Shown here one piece after another: positions 1-7,191 of a stretch of DNA of 20,335 nucleotides. The notes beneath the pieces were generated by a model that worked only from the letters and a program-made list of their open reading frames with translations, searched no databases and was not told the DNA's origin. This DNA comes from Methanobacteriaceae archaeon (lineage in GTDB: Archaea > Methanobacteriota > Methanobacteria > Methanobacteriales > Methanobacteriaceae), in assembly GCA_017883605.1 (NCBI GenBank), contig JADGNH010000016.1, positions 1-20,335 of the forward strand, read 5' to 3'. The position numbers were made by a program, and so were the translations under genes. The stretch's first letter is position 1. Each line of letters begins with the position of its first letter.

Positions 1-1
1 A

Positions 2-340
2 TTAAATAGCTTTATCTCCCCTTTCACCGGTCCTGATCCGCACCACATCTTCTACGGGTGATATGAAGATCTTTCCGTCTCCAATACATCCAGTTTGGGC
101 GGTATCTGAAATGGCTTTAATTATACCTTCTACATCTTCGTCCGTGACCACTATTTCGATCTCGGTTTTGGGTAAGAGGTCCACACAGTAGTCGGTTCCC
201 CGGTAGCTTTCAGTTATACCCAGCTGTCTTCCCCTTCCCTTCACTTCCTTCACAGTTATCCCGTGACATCCTATGCTCTCCAGGGCGTCTTTTACATCGT
301 CCAGTTTGCTAGGCCTTATAATCGCGAGTATTCTCTTCAT
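2..340 (-). CDS. glnK: Nitrogen regulatory protein PII, GlnK family
   Basis: This is a 112-residue PII signal protein, full length for the family. PII trimers sense ATP/ADP and 2-oxoglutarate and block the ammonium channel AmtB through an extended T-loop. The T-loop region (about residues 36-54) is intact and holds the conserved Tyr51 in a GTDYCVD context; the C-terminal RTGERGDKAI end is typical of GlnK. The stop codon lies at positions 2-4, so the gene is complete. It sits 82 bp downstream of amtB on the same strand, the usual amtB-glnK pairing, and probably shares its nitrogen-controlled promoter. The start ATG follows a GAGGATGTGA ribosome binding site. Whether Tyr51 is modified cannot be told from sequence; methanogen PII proteins are generally thought to work by effector binding alone. 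Confidence 0.96.
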   Translation of the reverse strand: MKRILAIIRPSKLDDVKDALESIGCHGITVKEVKGRGRQLGITESYRGTDYCVDLLPKTEIEIVVTDEDVEGIIKAISDTAQTGCIGDGKIFISPVEDVVRIRTGERGDKAI

Positions 341-422
341 TTATCTCACATCCTCAGGAATCTGATATCTTTAAGAATTTAATCTCTTATTTACTATCCA
401 GTTTTTGTCATTTATATATTAG

Positions 423-1655
423 TTATGACAGTCTGTAACCGGATTCCTCATGGAGATTGATGTCCAGCCCATTTACTTCATGTTCCTCTTCCACCCTCAG
501 GCCTATGGTTTTATCTATAATCTTCCCAATTACAAGGGTCATAACAAAGGAATACACCCCTATAACTGCGATTGCTAAAAGCTGGATACCGAGTTGGGAT
601 GGGTTGCCGTAGAATAAACCGCCTTTTATGGCGCTGTTTATGGTAGTTGTTGCAAAGAGTCCTGCACCTATGGTTCCTATTACACCGCAAACTCCGTGAA
701 TGCCGAATACGTCCAGGGCATCGTCGTATCCCAGGATGGGTTTCAGGTGTGAAACTGCGTAATATCCGATTATCCCAGCAAAGAATCCTATGATCAATGC
801 TGCTGTAAAGTTCACGTAACCTGCAGCTGGTGTTATGGCTGCCAGCCCTGCTACTGCTCCGGATAATGCACCAAGGAGAGTGGGTTTCCCCGTGGTTAGT
901 TTGTCCATTAACATCCAGGACAGCATTCCCACCGCTGCTGAGGTGTTGGTGACTATCATGGCAGAAATTGCCAGATTATTTGCGCCCAGAGCTGATCCAG
1001 CGTTGAATCCAAACCAACCAAACCAGAGAAGTCCGAGACCTATTACTGAATATCCTAAGTGGTGGGGTAATAATTTAGCTTTCTTTCTAGCTCCCAGTAG
1101 AAAAACAAGGGCTAAGGCTGCCATACCGCAGTTAAGGTGTACCACGGTACCACCGGCAAAGTCTAGGGCACCCATCTGGTAGAGCCATCCGCCTCCCCAC
1201 ATCCAGTGGGCTACAGGTAGATAAACCAGGGTGAGCCATACTGGTATAAATGCCAGCCAGGCTGAGAACTTCATCCTCTCTACAACTGCTCCAGATATCA
1301 AGGCCACGGTAATGGCGGCGAATGTCATCTGGTACACTGCATACAAACTTTTAGGTATGGTAGGGGCAAAGGTGGACAGTACCTGCGATTCAATCACACC
1401 TCCGAAGAAGGGATTGGTGAGAGTTCCTATAAATCCCCATGTACTGGTGCCAAATGCAAGATCGTAGCCGTAGATAAACCATAAAATACTTACCACGGCA
1501 AAAGTTACAAAAGAAAGGAATATGGTATTCAAAACATTTTCTTTCCGGGTAAGACCTCCGTAGAAGAGTGCCAAACCAGGTATAGTCATCAAAATTACCA
1601 GTGCAGTGGATATAAGCATCCACGCTGTATCACCAGAATTAAAAACCGGATCCAT
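423..1655 (-). CDS. amtB: Ammonium transporter (Amt/Rh family)
   Basis: This 410-residue protein has the length and about eleven hydrophobic helices of archaeal Amt channels, and conducts ammonium/ammonia across the cytoplasmic membrane. Family hallmarks are the DFAGGTVVH signature with Asp165 and the first pore histidine His173, the second pore histidine His320 in DVFGIHGVCG, the WFGFNAGSA motif, and a gate-type Phe near residue 112. The cytosolic tail (GLRVEEEHEVNGLDINLHE) matches the conserved segment that contacts GlnK. There is no signal peptide, which is normal in archaeal Amt proteins. The start ATG lies about 10 nt after a GGAGG site. It is followed by glnK on the same strand and preceded by an unusually long spacer carrying an NrpR-type operator. 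Confidence 0.97.
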   Translation of the reverse strand: MDPVFNSGDTAWMLISTALVILMTIPGLALFYGGLTRKENVLNTIFLSFVTFAVVSILWFIYGYDLAFGTSTWGFIGTLTNPFFGGVIESQVLSTFAPTIPKSLYAVYQMTFAAITVALISGAVVERMKFSAWLAFIPVWLTLVYLPVAHWMWGGGWLYQMGALDFAGGTVVHLNCGMAALALVFLLGARKKAKLLPHHLGYSVIGLGLLWFGWFGFNAGSALGANNLAISAMIVTNTSAAVGMLSWMLMDKLTTGKPTLLGALSGAVAGLAAITPAAGYVNFTAALIIGFFAGIIGYYAVSHLKPILGYDDALDVFGIHGVCGVIGTIGAGLFATTTINSAIKGGLFYGNPSQLGIQLLAIAVIGVYSFVMTLVIGKIIDKTIGLRVEEEHEVNGLDINLHEESGYRLS

Positions 1656-1919
1656 AACTAGCTTCCTCCATTATTTTATTTGGTTGATTATTTTCTTAGC
1701 TGATTATTGTTCAAACGGAATGCTGAGGATAATGCTTGATATAATTATTTTTAATGTTAATTATGTTATCAGGATTTTAAACATTTAAAAACTGGTTTTA
1801 AACATCTAAAAAATTGTTTTATCCTTTGAATACACTTTTTTTATCACATTTCTAACTAATTTCCTTCCAACTAAATGCAAACATAGCAGGAACTATGCAT
1901 CCGTTTTCTATAGGATATA

Positions 1920-1933
1920 GGAAACCTATTTCC
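1920..1933. promoter_or_regulatory. NrpR-type nitrogen operator upstream of amtB
   Basis: The sequence is GGAA-ACCTAT-TTCC, an exact match to the GGAA-N6-TTCC palindrome that NrpR represses in methanogens when nitrogen is plentiful. It lies about 36 bp downstream of the TATA box centre, close to the predicted transcription start, a placement known from Methanococcus nif. A weaker copy, GGAA-CTATGC-ATCC, follows at 1889-1902, 31 bp away or about three helical turns. The location ahead of ammonium transport genes supports the call. No NrpR gene is in the window. Confidence 0.75.
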
Positions 1934-1958
1934 GACAGTCATTTTTTTACTCTTATTC

Positions 1959-1966
1959 TTATATAA
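1959..1966 (-). promoter_or_regulatory. Candidate TATA box for the amtB-glnK unit
   Basis: On the minus strand this reads TTATATAA followed by G, a good archaeal TATA box. Transcription would begin about 25 nt downstream, near 1937, which places the NrpR-type operator just inside the transcript start. Predicted from sequence only. Confidence 0.55.
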
Positions 1967-2162
1967 CCTTTATGGTAACCCCCATCCAAAACCCAGAAAG
2001 ATGATAAAATGGAATTTTTTTCTAGATATTAATAACAATATTTCACTAAAATCGTCTTATAGATTTGATTATCTCTAATTTTTTTAAAATAGAGAAAAAT
2101 TGGAGTATAATTGGAATTATAACATAAAAAGATTTTTGAAGATTAAATATAATTAATAGAAT

Positions 2163-2218
2163 AAAAAAAGAGTTTGAAAAGAGTAGAAGAATAAAATTGA
2201 AAGATAAGAATAAAAAAA
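2163..2218 (-). terminator. Oligo-T terminator after the glutamate synthase operon
   Basis: Two seven-base A runs on the plus strand (2163-2169 and 2212-2218) read as T7 on the minus strand, 30-85 bp after the stop codon of the last operon gene. Archaeal intrinsic termination needs little more than such runs. Confidence 0.5.
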
Positions 2219-2247
2219 TTAGATCCTATCTTCCACTTATTTAATTC

Positions 2248-3759
2248 TTAAATAAACGTTTTAGAGGTAATAGGGGACTCCAACCCTGCCATTTTAACTC
2301 CAGTAAGCGCTGACGATTCCATGGTCAAGGCCCGTAGGTCGTCCTTTTCCAGTTTGAGGATGTCGGTGTTACCGGCCTGTTGGGTTAACATCACCGCTTC
2401 TTCGGTCATGGCCTCTATGTACCGGGCCACCCTTTTACCGCCTTCTAAGTAGTCCAGGCGTCTTCTAAGTTGTGGATCCTGGGTGGCTATACCTTTCCTG
2501 CAGGTTCCTGCATAGCACATCTGGCAAACCCGACAACCTATGGACACCAGGGCAGAGGTGGCGATATAGACGGCATCAGCACCTAGGGCGATGGCCTTTG
2601 CTACGTCGGCACCGTTTCTTATGCCTCCCCCAGCCACCAGGTTAACCTCCTCCCGCAGATTAATGTGTTTAAGGGCTTCATCCGCCTCTACAATGGCAGC
2701 TATGGTGGGTACACCCGAATGCTCGGTCACCACATCCGGCCCGGCTCCGGTTCCTCCCTGCATACCATCTACCACCACTATGTCTGCACCGGCCTTGGCC
2801 GCAATCTTCACATCATCGCTCACCCTTCCAGAGGTGAACTTCACAATTATAGGCACCTTCCAATCGGTTATCTCCCTGAGCTGGGAAATCTTCATACTCA
2901 GATCCTCTGGCCCTACAATGTCCATATGTCTGGCCGGACTCAGGGCGTCGGTTCCCTCGGGGATCATCCTTATCCTGGAAACATCTGCGGTAACCTTTTC
3001 TCCCAGTAGGTGACCCCCCATACCGGATTTAGCTCCCTGACCGATCTTAATCTCCACTGCTTCAGAGTTGTTAAGGTAGGCTGCAGAAACACCAAAACGT
3101 CCGGATGCGTACTGGGCTATAAGTTTTGAGGCATACTTCCGTTCTTCTGGTAACATTCCTCCTTCTCCAGTATTGGTGGCTGTTCCAGCCAGGGTGGCTC
3201 CCATGGCCAGGGCTATTTTAGCCTCCTTACTCAGGGCCCCAAAAGACATGGCCGCGATCATTATGGGTGTGTCCAGCACCAGAGGATTCTCTGCATATCT
3301 TGCTCCCAGTACCACCCTGGTGTTGCAGGGTTCCCGGTATTTGTCTATGGGTGGTCTGGATACCTGGGCCGGTACTATAACCAGGTCATCGAAGGTAGGT
3401 ATCACCCGGGTGGCTCCGCATCCTCTGACTTTATAGGAACCTTCTGCAGATTTTCTTTTGATCTCCACCAGATCTGAAAGTGACCAAACATTTCTACGGT
3501 CTTCAGGGGTGGCATTCACTTCAATAGCATTGTTTGGGCACATTTCTTCACATATCCTGCATCCCACACAATTTTCGTGGTGCAGGGGGTATGGTTCATC
3601 GTCTATTATCTCATAAACGTCATGGGGACAGTTGTTGAAGCAGGAGTAACAGTTCTGGCAGAGCTCTACATCCCGGTTATCGCACATGTACCAGCAGCAT
3701 CCAGGTCGGTCGAAGTTTCTCCTGCAAAGTTCCTTGTTTCTTTCAACTTTAAATGGCAA
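2248..3759 (-). CDS. gltB2: Glutamate synthase FMN domain protein with N-terminal ferredoxin
   Basis: This 503-residue protein is the stand-alone synthase domain of glutamate synthase, where ammonia from glutamine is added to 2-oxoglutarate on an FMN-bearing TIM barrel. The barrel covers about residues 120-460, with motifs such as MSFGALSKEA, GEGGMLPEE, VDGMQGGTGAGP and GGGIRNG. The cluster motif Cys409-x5-Cys415-x4-Cys420 before IATQDP matches the 3Fe-4S site of GltB. The N-terminus adds two ferredoxin motifs (Cys34/37/40/44 and 64/67/70/74) and four further cysteines (12, 21, 22, 26). The start is TTG, 7 nt after GGAGG. It is the last gene of the operon, 43 bp after the FrhB-like gene, whose ferredoxin clusters could pass electrons to it. 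Confidence 0.93.
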   Translation of the reverse strand: MPFKVERNKELCRRNFDRPGCCWYMCDNRDVELCQNCYSCFNNCPHDVYEIIDDEPYPLHHENCVGCRICEEMCPNNAIEVNATPEDRRNVWSLSDLVEIKRKSAEGSYKVRGCGATRVIPTFDDLVIVPAQVSRPPIDKYREPCNTRVVLGARYAENPLVLDTPIMIAAMSFGALSKEAKIALAMGATLAGTATNTGEGGMLPEERKYASKLIAQYASGRFGVSAAYLNNSEAVEIKIGQGAKSGMGGHLLGEKVTADVSRIRMIPEGTDALSPARHMDIVGPEDLSMKISQLREITDWKVPIIVKFTSGRVSDDVKIAAKAGADIVVVDGMQGGTGAGPDVVTEHSGVPTIAAIVEADEALKHINLREEVNLVAGGGIRNGADVAKAIALGADAVYIATSALVSIGCRVCQMCYAGTCRKGIATQDPQLRRRLDYLEGGKRVARYIEAMTEEAVMLTQQAGNTDILKLEKDDLRALTMESSALTGVKMAGLESPITSKTFI

Positions 3760-3802
3760 TTTAAGTCCTCCTAATATTATTTTTAATGTTTAACTGAATG
3801 AG

Positions 3803-4921
3803 TTACTGAGCTCCATTCCCAGCATTTTTAAGGGATCTTAATGGTTTAAAAACTGCACATGCAGCATATTTAGTTCCAGAAGCATTTAAAACCTCGGCAA
3901 TATTATTGGTAAGCTTTGCCTGGGGTTTCCATGGTTCAGTTTTATCTTTATCAACCACAATAACATCATCAACCATTTCTTGTGATAATGCATAGTTTAA
4001 AAGGGCAGTAGCTACCCCTCCATCCTGTCCCTGGATCATGGGGGCCTGGGCAGACACTATCTTGAGGTAGTTACCCAACGGCTTTTTATCTGCAGTCCGG
4101 GGGAGGATGTCTTCTGAGATGTAGGTTCGGGGACAGGCCACGTAACACAGGTTGCAGCCCTCAGGACATTTTCCCTTTATTTGGGGTTTCCGGTCTTCAA
4201 TGGATATTATGTTATCAGGACAAACCAGAGTACAGGCTCCGCACAGTACACAGGAACCAATGTCTACCACATCACTTTTAAGGTCAGCAAACTGACATTC
4301 TGAAACCTCTTCTTTAAATTCTTCCTCAGATATCTGTCTTCGGTAGAGTACTGGTCTACCTACGCTTTCCCTCTTATTAATTTCCTCTTTATTTTCCTTT
4401 TTTTTCTTGTTTGCCAGTCTTTCAATTGTCTTAAGGCCGGATTCAGGTAATGGGGTTGTTTTTATATAATTATCTTTTTCAGCACCTTTTAAAAGTTCCA
4501 GTCCTTTATTGGTCCTGATTATGACGGTTGACCATCCTTCAGGTGAGCCCACAGAGCCCACAGATAGGTCTGAAAGTTCTGATGTGAAGTCCATACACAC
4601 CTGGCAGTTTTTACGCATACAGCGTTGGGCCTCTTTTAAAGGAATTTTATACATCCGGTTCTCAGTTAAATAGAACCACATGTAATTTTTTTCCACCCTA
4701 AACTCGATAATATCCTTCATGTTTATTTGGTGTTCCTCTAAGAGTTTTTTAAGGTAGGTGTAGGAGAAGTTTTCCATGCAGAAAAGTCCTATTTTAATGT
4801 CCAATGGAGATTCTCCCAGATAATCGGAATATCTGTCCAATTTTGCCGCGGCTATGATGTGGCATGGGGTTCCAACCATGGCCACCTTTTGAGGGGCCTC
4901 TTTATTGCTCTCTTTGCTCAT
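3803..4921 (-). CDS. FrhB-like F420 oxidoreductase module, domains in permuted order
   Basis: This 372-residue protein belongs to the coenzyme F420 hydrogenase/dehydrogenase beta (FrhB) family, whose members carry FAD and a 4Fe-4S cluster and oxidise F420H2. Here the order is unusual. Residues 13-190 match the C-terminal FrhB portion (VGTPCH, GLFCMENFSY, then DFTSELSDLSVGSVGSPEGW with Cys101/106/109). Residues 224-263 hold two ferredoxin motifs (Cys224/227/230/234 and 252/256/259/263). Residues 286-366 match the N-terminal FrhB portion (KIVSA, GQDGGVATALL, WKPQ, SGTKY). In FrhB itself the last segment comes first. The start ATG overlaps the previous stop by one base (TAATG), with a GGAGG site upstream. 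By context it feeds electrons from F420H2 to glutamate synthase in place of GltD; that role is inferred. Confidence 0.88.
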   Translation of the reverse strand: MSKESNKEAPQKVAMVGTPCHIIAAAKLDRYSDYLGESPLDIKIGLFCMENFSYTYLKKLLEEHQINMKDIIEFRVEKNYMWFYLTENRMYKIPLKEAQRCMRKNCQVCMDFTSELSDLSVGSVGSPEGWSTVIIRTNKGLELLKGAEKDNYIKTTPLPESGLKTIERLANKKKKENKEEINKRESVGRPVLYRRQISEEEFKEEVSECQFADLKSDVVDIGSCVLCGACTLVCPDNIISIEDRKPQIKGKCPEGCNLCYVACPRTYISEDILPRTADKKPLGNYLKIVSAQAPMIQGQDGGVATALLNYALSQEMVDDVIVVDKDKTEPWKPQAKLTNNIAEVLNASGTKYAACAVFKPLRSLKNAGNGAQ

Positions 4922-5610
4922 TATCCTTCCTCCGATTCTTTACCGTAGAATGGTCTTTTGCTTCGTGGGACTATCTTTTTGAAGTTGTGATACTCATCTC
5001 TGTCTAATGTGAATCCGTAAGTTGTTAAAAGTTCTTCCAGCTCTTTTTTATCTTCCTGGTCTATATCTTCTACTTTGGCATTTTTACCCAGACTTTTAAT
5101 ATCTCCCAGAACGTAGATAACTCCCCTTATTATGGATTCACCTGCATCATCGGAGATATTTCCCAGGACTATTATTCGGCCTCCCATCATGAAAAGTCCG
5201 CTCATGAATCCGGAATTACCTCCGACTATTATTGTGCCGTTTTTCATTATCTCGCCGGTTCTGGATCCTACATCTTTTTTAACCACTACAGTACCGCCGT
5301 ATATGCCCTGGCCTACACCGTCCCCAGCTGATCCCTCAATTAGTACTTCTCCTTCGGTCATGTTGTCTGCGGGGAACCATCCGGCGTTACCGTTTATATG
5401 AATTCTGGCACCATGTATCATGGTACCTGCAAAGTAGCCTGCAGATCCATCTATCGTTAATTCTACAGGTTCTGTCAGTCCAGCAGCTATGTAGTGCATG
5501 GCGTTGGGATTTTTAATAACTATTTTATTGTTTTTTTTGGCGGACTGTTTTAGGATCTGGTTCACTTCTCGGGGTGTCTTGTGATCGGCATCAATCTCAA
5601 ATTCGCTCAT
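4921..5610 (-). CDS. gltB3: Glutamate synthase GXGXG (domain 3) protein
   Basis: This 229-residue protein is the stand-alone version of the C-terminal beta-helix domain of GltB, related to FwdC/FmdC of formylmethanofuran dehydrogenase. Repeating turns rich in Gly-x-x-Gly (for example GSAGYFAGTMIHGA, GNAGWFPADNMTEG, GSAGDGVGQGIYGG, GNSGFMSGLFMMGG) span about residues 45-175. In complete GltB this helix is structural and packs against the glutaminase and synthase domains. The start ATG follows AAGGTGAT. It lies 17 bp after the glutaminase gene and its TAA shares a base with the ATG of the FrhB-like gene, so translation is probably coupled. An FwdC paralogue is the alternative, but the operon makes the glutamate synthase role far more likely. 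Confidence 0.9.
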   Translation of the reverse strand: MSEFEIDADHKTPREVNQILKQSAKKNNKIVIKNPNAMHYIAAGLTEPVELTIDGSAGYFAGTMIHGARIHINGNAGWFPADNMTEGEVLIEGSAGDGVGQGIYGGTVVVKKDVGSRTGEIMKNGTIIVGGNSGFMSGLFMMGGRIIVLGNISDDAGESIIRGVIYVLGDIKSLGKNAKVEDIDQEDKKELEELLTTYGFTLDRDEYHNFKKIVPRSKRPFYGKESEEG

Positions 5611-5627
5611 TAAATCACCTTCAAAAT

Positions 5628-6545
5628 TTAAATGGTATAGGCTCTAACCTCTCCTGGTGAGATCTGGTCTATTTCACTGGTATCCATTACTTCTCTTAGG
5701 GCAACTTCTTCAGAGGCTATGGCAAATACTTCCTTGTTTTCTGCCAGCACACCGGGTCTGAGACCTAGCTGATCCTTTGCTATTCCCACGCCCTCTGGTG
5801 TCCCTACTATGTAGGAAAAAGGCCCATCCATGTCCTTTACAGACTGTTCCAAGGCTTCCTCCAGGCTGTAGCCTTCTGAAAGTTTGTTGGCCATGTAATG
5901 TACTATACATTCGGTGTCGTTGGTGGTTTCGAATATATGGCCCTTTCTCTCCAGGGGATCTCTGATCTTCCAGTAATTGGTGATCTGGCCATTGTGCACC
6001 ACTGTTATGTCTGGTATGATGTAGCTCTGGAAGGGGTGAGCGTGATAACGGTCCACTATGCTCTCGGTGGAGAACCGGGTGTGGCCTATGCCATGGGTCC
6101 CCCTTTTGGAGGGGGTATCGTATCTGGCTGCTATGTCCTTTACCAGGCCTACGTCTTTTATCATCTCAAAGGAATGGCTTCCGTTAAGTACTATAACATC
6201 GTCTATCTTATCAATATCCATTATTAAAGGTTTTAATTCTGAAAATGAATTAAGACCAATTTTGCATCGATATATTATGTAATTTTCCACTGAGGGGATT
6301 ATTTCTTCTTTTTTTATAGGTGTGGTGCTGCCTACCGTTTTTTTCACACTGTCAAGAAGACCTGGTCTCTCTTTTATTTCGATGTTAAGGAGATACTCAT
6401 TTTTTTCTAAACCGAGACCTCCGTAAATAGCGAAACCAGCTGAATCTGGCCCCCTATGCTGTAGGGCATTTAACATCTTGGTAAGGGCGTCACCCACTGG
6501 ATGAAGCTTTCTATCTTTAAATACGACTCCTGCTATTCCACACAC
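5628..6545 (-). CDS. gltB1: Glutamate synthase glutaminase (class II amidotransferase) domain
   Basis: This 305-residue class II glutamine amidotransferase hydrolyses glutamine and hands ammonia to the synthase subunit. It begins (M)CGIAGVVF, so removal of the initiator residue exposes the catalytic Cys2. Further Ntn-glutaminase motifs follow: NALQHRGPDSAGFA near residue 30, GIGHTRFSTES, VVHNGQITNY and TTNDTECIVHY. In bacteria this region is the first part of a roughly 1,500-residue GltB; here it is a separate gene, as in many archaea. The start is GTG, preceded at 7 nt by AAGGAGG that lies inside the end of pdxT; the two genes overlap by 13 bp. PurF and GlmS share the fold, but neither of their other domains is present. 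Confidence 0.92.
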   Translation of the reverse strand: MCGIAGVVFKDRKLHPVGDALTKMLNALQHRGPDSAGFAIYGGLGLEKNEYLLNIEIKERPGLLDSVKKTVGSTTPIKKEEIIPSVENYIIYRCKIGLNSFSELKPLIMDIDKIDDVIVLNGSHSFEMIKDVGLVKDIAARYDTPSKRGTHGIGHTRFSTESIVDRYHAHPFQSYIIPDITVVHNGQITNYWKIRDPLERKGHIFETTNDTECIVHYMANKLSEGYSLEEALEQSVKDMDGPFSYIVGTPEGVGIAKDQLGLRPGVLAENKEVFAIASEEVALREVMDTSEIDQISPGEVRAYTI

Positions 6546-7111
6546 TTCAATACCTCCTTTATAAAATATTTATGAATCATGGTGTCTTCTGTAAGTTCTG
6601 GATGGAAGGCTGTTGCTATATGCCTTCCTTGGGCCACGGCCACTATTTTATCATTAATCCTGGCCAGTATTTGTGCCTGGCTTCCTACCTCATAGGCGTA
6701 AGGAGCTCTGATAAAGATTCCAGGGAAATTCTGGTCAAATATCTTAACCTCCTTTTCAAAGGAAAGTTTCTGTCTTCCAAAGCCGTTCCTTTTAACCTTC
6801 ATATCTATAAGTCCCAAAACTGGCTGTTGGTAGCCAGTTTCTTTTCCAAGAACCACCATTCCTGCACAGGTACCCATCACCGGTATTTTACTTTCTTTTA
6901 GTTCATGGGTGATCCCATCCTCTTCCATTAGCTTTCCAATAACGGTGCTTTCACCGCCAGATATAATTAATCCCTGACATTTTGAAACTTCTGAAACTGT
7001 TCTTACCTTTATGACCTTGGCCTGAATCTGTAATTCATTCAAAGCGTTATTTGTTGCTTCAAGATGTTCTGAGACATCTCCCTGTAAGTTTAAAATTCCT
7101 AGGTTTATCAT
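6533..7111 (-). CDS. pdxT: Pyridoxal 5'-phosphate synthase glutaminase subunit PdxT
   Basis: This 192-residue class I glutaminase is full length for PdxT, which supplies ammonia to PdxS for making pyridoxal phosphate. Visible are the LGILNLQGDVSEH start, the SGGEST motif at 51-56, the nucleophile Cys82 in GTCAGM, and the catalytic His170 and Glu172 in FHPEL. No pdxS is in the window; here pdxT is the first gene of the glutamate synthase operon and overlaps the next gene by 13 bp, so it should be controlled with nitrogen status. The ribosome binding site (AAGGGAAG) is only moderate. PdxT is favoured over HisH because of the SGGEST and FHPEL contexts. Confidence 0.93.
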   Translation of the reverse strand: MINLGILNLQGDVSEHLEATNNALNELQIQAKVIKVRTVSEVSKCQGLIISGGESTVIGKLMEEDGITHELKESKIPVMGTCAGMVVLGKETGYQQPVLGLIDMKVKRNGFGRQKLSFEKEVKIFDQNFPGIFIRAPYAYEVGSQAQILARINDKIVAVAQGRHIATAFHPELTEDTMIHKYFIKEVLKCVE

Positions 7112-7177
7112 ATCATGGCTTCCCTTTTGTTAGTGGATGTTAGAACTGGTCTAATCTGATGATATTTGAAAAATATG

Positions 7178-7187
7178 TTATATAAAG
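7178..7187 (-). promoter_or_regulatory. Candidate TATA box of the pdxT-glutamate synthase operon
   Basis: The minus strand reads CTTTATATAA, a strong archaeal TATA box about 67 bp before the pdxT start, giving a predicted leader of roughly 45 nt. The element is nearly palindromic (TTATATAAAG on the plus strand), so rightward transcription is also possible. The adjoining NrpR-type operator would overlap the BRE position. Confidence 0.55.
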
Positions 7188-7191
7188 TTAC

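Larger units (their letters stand above)
1656..2247. other. Intergenic region: amtB control region and glutamate synthase operon end
   Basis: This 592-bp AT-rich stretch separates the end of the glutamate synthase operon from amtB. Near 2247 it holds oligo-T runs (read on the minus strand) that can end the upstream operon. Around 1889-1966 it carries a TATA box and an exact plus a degenerate GGAA-N6-TTCC palindrome. The roughly 280 bp between that promoter and the amtB start has no convincing open reading frame; it is either a long 5' leader or holds a separate short RNA and a second, weaker promoter (AATTATATC on the minus strand near 1740). Confidence 0.6.

Noticed and set aside
1882..1897. 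CATAG-N6-CTATG palindrome as a separate regulator site
   Set aside because: It overlaps the degenerate NrpR-type copy and has only five-base arms; it is mentioned only as a possible leader hairpin.
2591..3013. 140-residue open frame on the plus strand inside the FMN-domain gene
   Set aside because: It is antisense to a clear glutamate synthase domain; its composition is that expected from reverse reading of a GC-biased gene.
3803..4921. Frameshift or misassembly as the cause of the odd FrhB domain order
   Set aside because: The frame is open throughout, both ends join neighbours with normal operon spacing and a TAATG overlap, and no FrhB segment is missing or duplicated. Read-level checking is still the final test.
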